DNA of 64,000 nt from Phycisphaerales bacterium (GCA_009691805.1 SIAK01000005.1:16509-80508); one strand, 5' to 3'; shown: positions 36,535-45,171, numbered from the stretch's first letter. Notes: generated by a model not told the origin, from the sequence alone. Numbers and translations: made by a program.

Positions 36535-36813
36535 TTAGGAAGCGACGTCCTCCTTCTTATTGGTATGACCACGGAACGTGGTGGAGAACGAGAACTCTCC
36601 GAGCTTGTGGCCAACCATGTCTTCTGTGCAGAAGACATCGATGAAGGCCTTGCCGTTGTGGACTTGGAAAGTCAAACCAACGAACTCAGGAACGATCGTG
36701 CAAGTGCGGGCGTATGTCTTAATAGGCACACGGCGCGGCATCGCGAGAACCTTCTCTGCCTTGCGGTAGAGCTTCTCGTCGACGTAGGGACCTTTTTTGG
36801 TGGAACGGCTCAT
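36535..36813 (-). CDS. rpsS: 30S ribosomal protein S19
   Basis: The 92-residue protein reads MSRSTKKGPYVDEKLYRKAE and TIVPEFVGLTFQVHNGKAFIDVFCTEDMVGHKLGEFSFSTTFRGH, a full S19. It pairs with S13 in the 30S head. AAAGG precedes the ATG. Confidence 0.98.
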   Translation of the reverse strand: MSRSTKKGPYVDEKLYRKAEKVLAMPRRVPIKTYARTCTIVPEFVGLTFQVHNGKAFIDVFCTEDMVGHKLGEFSFSTTFRGHTNKKEDVAS

Positions 36814-36837
36814 GTATGCGGCCTTTCTTCAGATCAA

Positions 36838-37692
36838 TCAGAGAACAAGTTGTCCGTAGCGAGTGCTTCGACGACGACGAATGATGCGCTCATCACTCGA
36901 CTTACCGTAGCGACGGGTACGTCCGCCCTTGGCCTGTGTACCAGAGGAGTTAGATGGTTCTTGGCCGCCCTTCGAGCGACCTTCACCACCACCGTGGGGG
37001 TGTTGGTGGTGGCACATAGCAACGCCGCGTGTTGTTGGACGACGGCCGAGCCAACGATTGCGACCTGCTTTACCGAGCACGACCTTGCCGTGATCAGCAT
37101 TGCCGACTTCGCCGATCGTTGCGCGGCAGTCCATCGACACCTGGCGAATTTCACCCGATGGAAGCACGATGGTTGCCCAACGACCTTCCTTATTGGTGAG
37201 ACGCGCCGACATGCCTGCGGAGCGGCAAAGACGTCCGCCAGCCTTCGGTTCCATCTCCACGTTGTGCACGGAGAGACCGGTTGGAATGTGGCGGATCGGC
37301 ATGCAGTTGCCAACCTTGGGTTCCACTGGATTCGCCGAGCTCTCGACGATCGTGCCCGCAACAATGCCCTTTGGGGCAATGATGTAGCGGACTTCGCCAT
37401 CGGTGTACTTGACGAGTGCAATGTGCGAGCTGCGATTGGGGTCGTACTCGATCGAGACGACAGTTGCTGTCATCCCGTCCTTGTTACGACGGAAATCGAT
37501 CTTGCGGTATCGGCGCTTGTGACCACCGCCACGGCCAAGAATGGTGATCTTGCCTTGGACGTTGCGGCCACCGTGCTTGGGCAACGCGACGAGAAGCGAC
37601 TTCTCGGGCTTCGCGCCAGTTGTCTCAGAGTGAAGATTCACCGACGCGTTGCGGCGTCCTGCGGTGACCTTCTTGTAAATGCGAATTGCCAT
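36838..37692 (-). CDS. rplB: 50S ribosomal protein L2
   Basis: The 284-residue protein has the L2 core: KHGGRNVQGKITILGRGGGHKRRYR, DPNRSSHIALVKYTDGEVRYIIAPKG, and the peptidyl-transferase region VAMCHHQHPHGGGEGRS. In most L2 proteins the last motif reads GVAMNPVDHPHGGGEGR, so MCHHQHPHGGG is a local variation. GGAG is nine bases upstream. Confidence 0.98.
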   Translation of the reverse strand: MAIRIYKKVTAGRRNASVNLHSETTGAKPEKSLLVALPKHGGRNVQGKITILGRGGGHKRRYRKIDFRRNKDGMTATVVSIEYDPNRSSHIALVKYTDGEVRYIIAPKGIVAGTIVESSANPVEPKVGNCMPIRHIPTGLSVHNVEMEPKAGGRLCRSAGMSARLTNKEGRWATIVLPSGEIRQVSMDCRATIGEVGNADHGKVVLGKAGRNRWLGRRPTTRGVAMCHHQHPHGGGEGRSKGGQEPSNSSGTQAKGGRTRRYGKSSDERIIRRRRSTRYGQLVL

Positions 37693-37717
37693 GGTGTGTA
37701 CTCCGTTTCTCGAGGGC

Positions 37718-37999
37718 TCAGAAGAGCTCGAGCTTGTCCTCGGGATGGATTTTCACGAGAGCACGCTTCCACGTTTTGCCCTCGACTTTGCCGTATGCGT
37801 AGGCGCGAGTGCGAAGACGGCGCGTTTGCGTCGCAACGCCGAGCACGCGAACCTTGAAGAGTGTTTCGACTGCGAAACGGATGTCCGTCTTGCTCGCAAT
37901 CTTGCTCACTTCAAATGCGATGCGATTGCCATGAGCAGCTGCCCACGTCGCCTTTTCCGTCACGATAGGACGAATGAGTGTGTAGGTTGGATCGTGCAT
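37718..37999 (-). CDS. rplW: 50S ribosomal protein L23
   Basis: The 93-residue protein has IRPIVTEKATWAA, FEVSKIASKTDIRFAVETLFKVRVLGVATQTRR and GKTWKRALVKIHPEDKLELF, a complete L23. Its ATG shares one base with the rplD stop codon. L23 is the docking site for trigger factor and SRP at the tunnel exit. Confidence 0.97.
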   Translation of the reverse strand: MHDPTYTLIRPIVTEKATWAAAHGNRIAFEVSKIASKTDIRFAVETLFKVRVLGVATQTRRLRTRAYAYGKVEGKTWKRALVKIHPEDKLELF

Positions 38000-38673
38000 T
38001 AGGCAGTCTCCTTCGCGTCGGCGCGACCACTACTAGAGTGTTCGAAGCACGACTCATCAAGGAACGAAAGCAACGCAGCCTTATCAAGGATGAGGTAGCG
38101 ATGGTTCAACAGTTCGAACACGTTCATCTGGTCGACGCGGCAGGTGTCCACGCCTTCGATGTTGCGCGCGGAAAGTTGTGCATTGCGGTTCGCGCGATCA
38201 AGCGCGATCAGCGTCGTGCGGTTCACACCGACCGTCGCGAGCATGGTCACAAACTCCGCAGTCCGTGGTGCCGCAAAGTTGAGATCAACGAAGCACTTCA
38301 CTTCGTTGTCGACAAGCTTCGCAAGCAGCGCGTTCCGATTCGCGAGGCGACGCATCTTCTTCGGAAGTTCCGAGCGGAACGCTTCGCGCGTGCGATCCTT
38401 CTTGAAGCAAACACCACCACCCTTGCGGGTAGGCGTGCGAGAAGCACCAGCGCGTGCGTTGCCGGTGCCCTTTTGCTTGTAGATCTTGCGGGTTGAACCC
38501 ACGATGTCGCCACGCGACTTCGTTCGGGCGCTTCCCTGACGCTGGTTGGTGTGCGTCGTGACGTATGCCTGCTTGAGCAGAGCGAACTTCACCTCGCCGC
38601 CGAGCGTTTGCTCGTCGATCGAGAGAGTCTCTACTTGCTTGCCGGCTTTGTCGTATATCGGCAGTTGAATCAT
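37999..38673 (-). CDS. rplD: 50S ribosomal protein L4
   Basis: The 224-residue protein has the tunnel loop region RQGSARTKSRGDIVGSTRKIYKQKGTGNARAGASRTPTRKGGGVCF and the C-domain VDQMNVFELLNHRYLILDKAALLSFL. In E. coli L4 also represses the S10 operon. The structured 299-base spacer directly upstream of this gene makes an L4 regulatory target possible here, which is inferred. Confidence 0.97.
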   Translation of the reverse strand: MIQLPIYDKAGKQVETLSIDEQTLGGEVKFALLKQAYVTTHTNQRQGSARTKSRGDIVGSTRKIYKQKGTGNARAGASRTPTRKGGGVCFKKDRTREAFRSELPKKMRRLANRNALLAKLVDNEVKCFVDLNFAAPRTAEFVTMLATVGVNRTTLIALDRANRNAQLSARNIEGVDTCRVDQMNVFELLNHRYLILDKAALLSFLDESCFEHSSSGRADAKETA

Positions 38674-38972
38674 TGCTTCGCCTTCCGCGGCTTTCGCCGC
38701 TTCCGCCTCCTCCTCCCCGCGCCTGTTACTAGTGGCGTGGGGCAGGATTTGACTCGGTGAGTCCGGAACTTCCAGACTTGGTTCGCACCGGATGTCTGTT
38801 CCGATCGGTTCCGTAGTGCAGGTCTTTGGTACTGAAGCGTTTGAAGCGTGCTTCAGGACTTCTGACTTGCGTTCCGGCCTCTTCGGGTCCTCAGGTGAAC
38901 TTTGTTCGCCTGAGGATGTTTCTTGCAGATACTCAAGAAGCGCAGCACTCGCTGCGCTTCAGAATCTTGAGC
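38674..38972 (-). promoter_or_regulatory. 299-base structured spacer between rplC and rplD
   Basis: No gene fits here. On the minus strand, right after the rplC stop, is a compound hairpin: outer stem 38932-38938 with 38965-38971, inner perfect 10-base stem 38937-38946 with 38951-38960. Next is a 13-base stem with one wobble (38888-38900 with 38904-38916), then a 7-base stem (38834-38840 with 38852-38858). Dense stable hairpins over ~140 bases point to a structured RNA such as an r-protein leader or a processing site. Confidence 0.5.
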
Positions 38973-39674
38973 TTAGGACAGTTTCTTTGCTTTGCGCTTG
39001 TAAAGACGGGTTGCTGCGCGGATGACGATGACGCCATTGTTCGCGCCAGGAATCGCACCCTTCACAAGCAGAATATTGTTGACGGCATCAATCTTCACGA
39101 CATCAAGGCTGCGCACGGTGACTTGATCGTCACCCATCTGACCAGCCATGCGCTTGCCCTTCTTGATCTTCGCACCGTGACCGCGATCGGTACCGTGCGA
39201 ACCAATCGAACCTGGCGAACGGTGCTTGCGCTCCGTACCGTGCGTCGCAGTAAGGCCCTTAAAGCCGAACTTCTTCATAACGCCTTGGAAGCCCTTACCC
39301 TTGCTGATTCCGGTGACGTCGACGTAGCCGACACCCTCGAAAATCGAAGCATCAACCGTCGCGCCAACCGTGAACGTGCTTGCTGCAGCGTCATCCGCGC
39401 AACGAAGTTCTTTGTGAATGCGCTTTGGCGCAGTGCCCGCTTTGACGTCGTGACCGATGACGGCCATGGTCGAGTTGCGAGGCTTGATGTCCTCAAAGCC
39501 CAACTGCACTGCTGCGTAACCATCGATAGCGATCGTCTTGATCTGCGTCACAACGCAAGGACCAGCTTCGATCACTGTCACGGGAATGTTCTTGCCATTC
39601 TCGAGGAAGAAGCGAGTCATTCCGATTTTGCGTCCGATGATTGATTTAGGCGAGGTCGTGGTCATGGCGGTCAT
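38973..39674 (-). CDS. rplC: 50S ribosomal protein L3
   Basis: The core is a full L3: IIGRKIGMTRFFLENGKNIPVTVIEAGPCVVTQIKT, VDVTGISKGKGFQGVMKKFGFKGLTATHGTERKHRSPGSIGSHG and GAIPGANNGVIVIRAATR. The start is uncertain: ATG at 39674 (233 residues) or 39665, or GTG at 39683; none has a clear ribosome site. L3 is an early 23S assembly protein. Confidence 0.97.
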   Translation of the reverse strand: MTAMTTTSPKSIIGRKIGMTRFFLENGKNIPVTVIEAGPCVVTQIKTIAIDGYAAVQLGFEDIKPRNSTMAVIGHDVKAGTAPKRIHKELRCADDAAASTFTVGATVDASIFEGVGYVDVTGISKGKGFQGVMKKFGFKGLTATHGTERKHRSPGSIGSHGTDRGHGAKIKKGKRMAGQMGDDQVTVRSLDVVKIDAVNNILLVKGAIPGANNGVIVIRAATRLYKRKAKKLS

Positions 39675-39683
39675 CTTGCTCAC

Positions 39684-39844
39684 GCAGTGGTCGTGCTGAC
39701 TACTGCTTCGAATTGTCAGACTGCGAATCTCGCAGTTTCAACAACTCACTCGGACGGTTTCAGACAGGGGTCTTGAGGCTTGCGCCTTGACATGTCTCGG
39801 AATAGTGCCGTGGCTCCAAATTGCCACGGCGTGCAGACTCAAAC
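39684..39844 (-). promoter_or_regulatory. rpsJ-rplC spacer with two hairpins
   Basis: These ~160 bases hold a perfect 8-base stem (gccgtggc 39807-39814, gccacggc 39823-39830) 15 bases past the rpsJ stop, and a 6-base stem (ctgcga 39721-39726, tcgcag 39730-39735) 38 bases before rplC. No gene is present. Confidence 0.35.
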
Positions 39845-40153
39845 TCAAGCCTTGATGCGGAGGAACACGCCCGCTGGCACCACGAGGCGCTGAAGCGCAT
39901 CGGTCGTGCGGTGGTTCCACTCAGTAATGTCAATGATGCGCTTGTGCGTTCGGATTTCGAACTGCTCGCGCGACTTCTTATCGATGAACGGGCTTCGGTT
40001 CACAGTGTAAATCTCGCGGCGGGTGGGCAGAGGAATCGGACCTGCAACACGAGCGCCCGTGCGCTTTGCATGGTCAACGATCTCACGTGCAGCCACGTCG
40101 AGCGCTTGATGGTCGTAGGCTTCCATTCGGATTCGAAACTTGCCGCCTGTCAT
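39845..40153 (-). CDS. rpsJ: 30S ribosomal protein S10
   Basis: The 102-residue protein has [69 protein letters not shown], a complete S10. It is the first gene of the cluster; tuf, fusA, rpsG and rpsL, which often precede it, are not here. GGAG is seven bases upstream. Confidence 0.98.
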   Translation of the reverse strand: MTGGKFRIRMEAYDHQALDVAAREIVDHAKRTGARVAGPIPLPTRREIYTVNRSPFIDKKSREQFEIRTHKRIIDITEWNHRTTDALQRLVVPAGVFLRIKA

Positions 40154-40215
40154 CGTCGTGCTCCGTTCGAATCAGTTCGAACTGCTGAGAAACCTTCAAC
40201 GTATCAAGATCGTGA

Positions 40216-40236
40216 TTTGCACGAACACCGTGCAAA
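40216..40236 (-). promoter_or_regulatory. Hairpin in the rpsJ leader
   Basis: A perfect 8-base stem (tttgcacg / cgtgcaaa) with a 5-base loop lies 63 bases before the rpsJ start, within the predicted leader. It could regulate the ribosomal operon at the RNA level. Confidence 0.4.
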
Positions 40237-40336
40237 ACACCCTACAAAACAAGCTGTTTGCTGCACATCGACGCGTATGTCGCTCTGCATCACACAGCCC
40301 CCTCGGCACGCGTGAGCGGGTCGGGGGGAATCGACA

Positions 40337-40364
40337 AGGATAGTGAATCTGCCGTTCATGTCAA
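40337..40364 (-). promoter_or_regulatory. Promoter of the S10 ribosomal cluster
   Basis: On the minus strand a perfect -35 TTGACA (40359-40364) and a -10 TATCCT (40337-40342, four of six) are separated by 16 bases. Transcription would start near 40330, leaving a ~175-base leader before rpsJ. No equally good promoter was noticed further inside the cluster. Confidence 0.65.
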
Positions 40365-40543
40365 GCCGACTCGTTCATAGATTGTGGTTTCAGCGATACT
40401 TCGGCAATTCTTTGTGGACATCCACCCAGCGAACAGCGATCGCGGGGGCGGGGATCATCCGTTTCGGGACCGAGAACCATTCGTTATTCGCCATCTCGCG
40501 TAGTTATCCAACTTGAATCCGCCTGATCTACCATCGTCGCTCT

Positions 40544-41983
40544 GTGAAACTCCCACCGCTCCCACTCTCCCGCGTCTCGCTTGTGATTTCTGTGCTGTGC
40601 GCCGCGACGGTTCTTCCGACCGCTTCCGTTACAGCGCAAGCGACTCCACCCATCGCAACGGGCACACAAGATGCAGCCGTGTTCTCTGCGCCGGAGTTGG
40701 GTCTGCGCTTCACGCCACCTGTTGGTTCGGTGATGCGAGCGGAGGCGCTCGCCAACGGAATGAGCTATTCCCTCGCGGATTCAAGCACAAATCCATCGTG
40801 GCGCATGCGTGTTGCAACGATTGAAGCCTCGCGAGAAGGCACGACTCCTGCGACACAAATCGCGGATTACCTCGCGCTCGCGAAGCAGTCGACGCCGACG
40901 CTCACCGTACTCCGTGAAGAAACGCTCGCGCTCGCTGGATTTGAACAAGGCGCGTCACCTGACAATCGGTTGCTCCTCGTCTCCGTACCGCTTGAAGGCG
41001 GAGGTCACGGCATCGCTGGACAATTCGTGATCGCGCGTGGTGAAGAGCAGTTTCTCGTCTTCTCGCTGCTTGCCGATGGCCCGTCCTTCGTCAAGACCGA
41101 GCCGCAATTGCTCGCGTGTTTCAAGACGACCGTCGTGCGTCCACTCAGCGACGTTGCCTTTGAGAAGCTCGAACTGCTCGCGCGCGGCGCTCGATTGATT
41201 GCACGGATGGATGCGGCGGCGTTGCGCGCGTTGACGAGCGATGAGACGCGTTTTTACCGAGTTTTTAAGCCTGTTCCGAACGCGGACGATCGTGAGATTG
41301 GATACCTGAGCGTGCGTGTCCAAGAAGGTGCGCGAGGCGCGATTGACCCCACGCGCGACACTGCGAAGTTTGAAGGCGACGACATTGAATTGGGCTTGCT
41401 CGTGACGGTCGATGCGCGCGCGATCGTCGAAGGCAACGCGAAACACACGGTCGATGTGCAGAGCCGCTACTGGCTCGCTTGGGATTCTTCGAGTGAAACA
41501 TGGAGCGTGCGTTCGACGGAACGACAAGGTGCCGCCCATCGATCGAAGGCGCAGACGGGCATTCGCAGCGCGAAAAGCACCGGAAATCCAGCACCTGAAC
41601 TGCATGTCATCAACTCGAGTTCGCAAGGTATGACGCGCGAACCGAGTATCTGGCCTGTTCCACCAACGTATCTCTCGCAAGCACAGACGCTGCTCATTGG
41701 ACGATTGCTTCCACGCGATGGAAGTTTCGAGGGCGAGTTCGCTGAATACGTGTACGACGCGCGCGAGTCTCGCATCCCGCAGCGCAAGGAGACCTGGAAA
41801 CGCAGCGCGCAAGGCTGGACGCTGGAGTCGCGCGTGGCGGGCAACAACGGCGTGATGACGCAAGAGTTTGACGCGCAGGGCAACCGCCTTAAGCGTGTGG
41901 ACATTGATGGGACGATCACCGTCGCCATCACGCCCGAAGCATTGAAATCACTCTGGAAGTCGAAGGGGCTTCCAGTCAAGTGA
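40544..41983 (+). CDS. Exported protein of unknown function
   Basis: A GTG start gives 479 residues with a signal peptide (LSRVSLVISVLCAATVLPTASVTAQ, then ATPPIATG). Residues ~48-200 form a beta-rich domain (ELGLRFTPPVGSVMRAE, YSLADSSTNPSWRMRVATIEAS) like lipoprotein or chaperone-type surface domains. The second half has YLSVRVQEGARGAIDP and FAEYVYDARESRIPQRKETW. No family is recognised. It overlaps the glycosyltransferase by four bases (GTGA), so the three genes form one unit. Confidence 0.8.
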   Translation: MKLPPLPLSRVSLVISVLCAATVLPTASVTAQATPPIATGTQDAAVFSAPELGLRFTPPVGSVMRAEALANGMSYSLADSSTNPSWRMRVATIEASREGTTPATQIADYLALAKQSTPTLTVLREETLALAGFEQGASPDNRLLLVSVPLEGGGHGIAGQFVIARGEEQFLVFSLLADGPSFVKTEPQLLACFKTTVVRPLSDVAFEKLELLARGARLIARMDAAALRALTSDETRFYRVFKPVPNADDREIGYLSVRVQEGARGAIDPTRDTAKFEGDDIELGLLVTVDARAIVEGNAKHTVDVQSRYWLAWDSSSETWSVRSTERQGAAHRSKAQTGIRSAKSTGNPAPELHVINSSSQGMTREPSIWPVPPTYLSQAQTLLIGRLLPRDGSFEGEFAEYVYDARESRIPQRKETWKRSAQGWTLESRVAGNNGVMTQEFDAQGNRLKRVDIDGTITVAITPEALKSLWKSKGLPVK

Positions 41984-42738
41984 TACGGATCTTGATCGCC
42001 GTCCCGATCTTCAATGAAGCGCGCACGGTTGCTCCGGTGTTGCGCGACATCCTCGCAAAAACAGCAGCAATTCCAGCGCAATTGCAGCGAGGCGACCTCG
42101 AGTTTGTCGTGCTCGCGCTCGATGACCATTCGACCGATGCGACGAACCAGCTGCTCGCCACACTCGGCGTGGAGACCCTTCGACAACCTCGCAATCGCGG
42201 CTACGGATTCGCGATGCAAGAAACTTTTCGCGAAGCGATCGCGCGCAGTGTCGATTGGTGCATCTCGATCGATTGCGACGAACAACACGAACCGGCGCGG
42301 CTCGTCGACTTCGTGCGCGCCGCACTCGCCGACAACGCAGATGTGATCAGCGGAACGCGTTACGGCGGCGAACCGTTCGCACACGATGACGCGCCCGCGG
42401 ATCGACGCGCGATCAACGCAACGCTCACGGGAGAACTCAACGCCGCGCTCGGCTTGCATCTCACGGATGCGTTCTGCGGATTCAAGGCGTATCGCACGAG
42501 CGCTGTTGCGAAACTCACACTCGACGCGGATGGTTACGAGTTCCCTATGCAATTCTGGGTGGCTGCTGTTGCGCAGCAACTGCGCATCGAAGAGCTCTCG
42601 ATGCGTCGCATTTACATCGATGAAACAAGGCGTTTTGGCGGAGGACTCGACGACAGCGGCGTCCGCCTTGCGCACTATCGCAGCACGATGCAGCGCGCGA
42701 TTGCACACTTGCTTCCCCGGGCTGCAACGCCGCGATGA
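41980..42738 (+). CDS. Family 2 glycosyltransferase (DPM-synthase-like)
   Basis: The 252-residue GT-A protein starts at a GTG and has RILIAVPIFNEARTVAPVL at the N-terminus, VVLALDDHSTDATNQLL for the nucleotide-sugar site, and SIDCDEQHEPARL where DxD-type metal binding is expected (DCD). GFKAYRTSAVAKL fits polyprenyl-phosphate glycosyltransferases. It has no C-terminal membrane helices. It overlaps the next gene by four bases (ATGA). Confidence 0.9.
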   Translation: MIRILIAVPIFNEARTVAPVLRDILAKTAAIPAQLQRGDLEFVVLALDDHSTDATNQLLATLGVETLRQPRNRGYGFAMQETFREAIARSVDWCISIDCDEQHEPARLVDFVRAALADNADVISGTRYGGEPFAHDDAPADRRAINATLTGELNAALGLHLTDAFCGFKAYRTSAVAKLTLDADGYEFPMQFWVAAVAQQLRIEELSMRRIYIDETRRFGGGLDDSGVRLAHYRSTMQRAIAHLLPRAATPR

Positions 42739-44015
42739 GGAGCCTCACGCACATTCCCGACGCGGCCTCCGCTGCACGACTCGCAGCGCAATCGTTTGCG
42801 CGAGTTCCATGGAGCGCGCCCTTGTTCGGCGAGGATCTCGCGCATTGGCGGCAAGATTCTCGCGCGAGTCTTGGGCTTCCGCTTGACGTACCAATCATCG
42901 TCACAGGTCATCAGGCGGGCATCTGGCACGCGGGCATCGCGGAGAAGTTTGCGTTCGGGAGCTCCATCGCGCGCGCACTCGGAGGAGTGCTCGTGCACAT
43001 TGTGATCGATCACGACACGAACGATGCGTCCGAGGTGGCGTTTCCCGCGGCAATCCACGGAAAACTCGTGCGCTTGCATCTCGAACGATCACCTCGCGAA
43101 CGTGGCGTGAATGCATTGCGGAGTTGCGTGCGCGTGCGGCGACCTGAGGCGTTGGTTGAAGAAAAGGCGCGTGTGCTGCCACGTGTTGATGCCGCTCTGA
43201 CCGCCATCGAACACGCCATCACGCAACACGCGACACAACCAAATCTCGCCTTGCAAATGGCGCACGCAGCCAATGCACTGCTGCCGACGAGCGATGCGCC
43301 GTCCTTCACGATTGCCGCAACGGACATTGCGCGGCTGCCCTTCGCGAAAGCGATGCGCGCGCACTTCGATGTACGCGCGCGTGATTGCTACAACTTCGCG
43401 CTTGGCTCCGAGCGCGTGCGTCGGCTGCATACTGGCGAACTCCCCTTCTGGCGCCTCCTCCCAGAAACACGCGGTCGCGTGCAACTCAGCACGAATGACG
43501 ACGACACCCTCGCCGCACCCCGCGCGCTGACACTGACCGCCCTCGTGCGCCTTGCCATCGGCGATCTCTTCGTCCACGGCACAGGTGGCGCCGACTACGA
43601 ACGCGCGACGGACCGCTGGCTTGACGCGTGGCTCGGAGTTGAGACTACGCGCGCCCCCATTGCAGTCGCGACCGCGACCCGATTCGTGCAAGGACTCGAC
43701 GCGAATCTAGAACCACTCGATCCGCGTGCGACGCTCGAAAATCTGCGCCGACTTGATGCTGATCCCTTTATGGGCGCATCGCTCTCCAGCGAAAAACGCG
43801 CGATGCTCGAGAAGATCGCATCCCTTCCGCGCGAAGAAAAAACAGCTCGATTTGAAGCGTTTTCACGCATGCAGGAATCGATTCGCGTACGACGCGAGGT
43901 CGTCCGAGCAGAACGCGACGCACTTGAATCAGCACTCTTGCGCGGGCAAGACGCAACGCGACTGCACGCGCTCGCGTTCGATCGCACGTGGCCCTTTCCG
44001 TTGACGCACACGTAA
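42735..44015 (+). CDS. BshC-like protein
   Basis: The 426-residue protein resembles BshC (cysteine-adding enzyme of bacillithiol synthesis) in order and spacing. VTGHQAGIWHAGIAEKFAF parallels the BshC VTGQQPGLL(G) segment, IVIDHDTNDASEVAFP parallels its W(V/A)ASEDHDFEEV segment, and LTALVRLAIGDLFVHGTGGADYERATDRW parallels RPVVQDxLLPTVAYVGGPGEIAYW. It is shorter than the usual ~530 residues and lacks the long coiled-coil. The neighbour is a GT2, not the GT4 BshA. Bacillithiol or a related thiol is a hypothesis. Confidence 0.55.
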   Translation: MRSLTHIPDAASAARLAAQSFARVPWSAPLFGEDLAHWRQDSRASLGLPLDVPIIVTGHQAGIWHAGIAEKFAFGSSIARALGGVLVHIVIDHDTNDASEVAFPAAIHGKLVRLHLERSPRERGVNALRSCVRVRRPEALVEEKARVLPRVDAALTAIEHAITQHATQPNLALQMAHAANALLPTSDAPSFTIAATDIARLPFAKAMRAHFDVRARDCYNFALGSERVRRLHTGELPFWRLLPETRGRVQLSTNDDDTLAAPRALTLTALVRLAIGDLFVHGTGGADYERATDRWLDAWLGVETTRAPIAVATATRFVQGLDANLEPLDPRATLENLRRLDADPFMGASLSSEKRAMLEKIASLPREEKTARFEAFSRMQESIRVRREVVRAERDALESALLRGQDATRLHALAFDRTWPFPLTHT

Positions 44016-44023
44016 AGCTAGGT

Positions 44024-45019
44024 TCACGCAAGCGGATCGGGACGGTAGACCTTCGTGTCAATCGCCCACACGCGCTCCGTCCACGCATTGCCACCCGTGC
44101 CGCTCACAACATCGCGACGCGCTGCTTGCATGACGATCCCCATGCGCGCGTCGAGATTGTCGAGTTGCGAGACGAACACCGCTTCGGGCGTTGATGGAAG
44201 TTTCGCCGCGCCATGCTCGAGCTGTCCGTGGTGCGAGAGAAGAATGTGCTGCAAAACGCGGAGTGTTCCGTCGGGCAGTCGCACTCCCGAGCGCTGCGCC
44301 GCGTGTGCCGCCTTCACTTGAATCCAGATTGCGCCGCGCACGATGTGACCGACGAGTTGACCTTCGTCGGTCGAAGAAAATCCACGCGCCCATTCCATTT
44401 CAACGGTCTTTGCGAGGTCGTGCAGGAAAAGTCCCATGAGCACGAGGTCGCGATTCAGCCCCGGATAAAGCGGCAGCGCGCGCTCGGCGAGTTCAAGCAG
44501 ATTGAGCGTGTGTTCAAGCAATCCACCGATCCACGCGTGATGAACTTGCACCGCCGCGGGCGCTTGACGGAAGTCACCCATCAACCGCTCGTCCATCAGG
44601 TACTGCTCGGCGAGTTCACGCATCGCAGGATGCGTCAACGATCGCATGATCTCCATCACACGCGCAAACATTGCATCGATGTCGCGCTTCGTACAGGGAA
44701 GCAGCGAGCGAATCTCGTCCGGCGTCACTTCCGCGCGTTCAATCGTTTCAAGAATCAGCTGCGCGACGCCTTGATAGATCTGCACATTGCCCCGCACGCG
44801 AACGAAGCCACAATCGGCAAGTTCTTGGTACTGCGCCTCTTCAAATGTCCACATGCGTCCTGGCATTTCACCTGTCGCATCGCGCAGAATGCACTTCAAG
44901 AACGGCTTGTTCGTACGCGTCGTGCCAAGCTGCGGATTCATGAGTGAATACACGCCCTCGACGTAGGTGCGATCGGTCAAACTCGAAATCTTCTGATGGC
45001 TGTCTGCAGCTGCGCTCAT
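44024..45019 (-). CDS. YhaM-like OB-fold/HD-domain 3'-5' exoribonuclease
   Basis: The 331-residue protein has an OB-fold N-domain (KPFLKCILRDATGEMPGRMWTFEEAQYQEL ... VRVRGNVQIYQGVAQLIL) and an HD domain (HHAWIGGLLEHTLNLLELA, LVLMGLFLHDLAKTVEME, VLQHILLSHHGQLEHG). That pairing is characteristic of the YhaM (CBF1) nucleases that trim short RNA or DNA. Its start codon overlaps the stop of a small ORF by four bases. Confidence 0.92.
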   Translation of the reverse strand: MSAAADSHQKISSLTDRTYVEGVYSLMNPQLGTTRTNKPFLKCILRDATGEMPGRMWTFEEAQYQELADCGFVRVRGNVQIYQGVAQLILETIERAEVTPDEIRSLLPCTKRDIDAMFARVMEIMRSLTHPAMRELAEQYLMDERLMGDFRQAPAAVQVHHAWIGGLLEHTLNLLELAERALPLYPGLNRDLVLMGLFLHDLAKTVEMEWARGFSSTDEGQLVGHIVRGAIWIQVKAAHAAQRSGVRLPDGTLRVLQHILLSHHGQLEHGAAKLPSTPEAVFVSQLDNLDARMGIVMQAARRDVVSGTGGNAWTERVWAIDTKVYRPDPLA

Positions 45020-45171
45020 GGAACTGAGTGTACGGCACTCCTCATCGAGCCGAGCACATCAGGAATGAGATCCGCGAGTTCATGCGTGAGAGCGCATTTC
45101 CACCGCGAGATTCCCTTGTGACCGCGAGGGTCACGCGCTGGGAGCGTTGCTGTTGGTACGTCAGTGATCAT
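45016..45171 (-). CDS. 51-residue ORF joining the transglutaminase and YhaM genes
   Basis: The ATG at 45171 lies in the last codons of the transglutaminase gene (11-base overlap) and the stop overlaps the YhaM start (ATGA). The product has a basic middle (RDPRGHKGISRWKCA) and a hydrophobic C-terminal half (LTHELADLIPDVLGSM). No family is recognised. Overlaps on both sides are the best evidence that it is translated, by re-initiation, since no ribosome site is visible. Confidence 0.55.
   Translation of the reverse strand: MITDVPTATLPARDPRGHKGISRWKCALTHELADLIPDVLGSMRSAVHSVP

Larger units (their letters stand above)
40154..40543. other. 390-base divergent region before the ribosomal cluster
   Basis: No gene is seen. 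It carries the minus-strand rpsJ promoter and a leader hairpin (listed separately). The half nearer 40544 must hold the promoter of the plus-strand operon, but I could not pick out convincing boxes. Confidence 0.6.

Noticed and set aside
36565..37857. A 430-codon plus-strand frame opposite rpsS and rplB
   Set aside because: It lies across conserved ribosomal protein genes and a spacer, with no homology; it is an antisense shadow.
41467..42708. A 413-codon minus-strand frame opposite the GT2 gene
   Set aside because: It spans parts of two well-supported overlapping genes on the other strand and has no recognisable domain.
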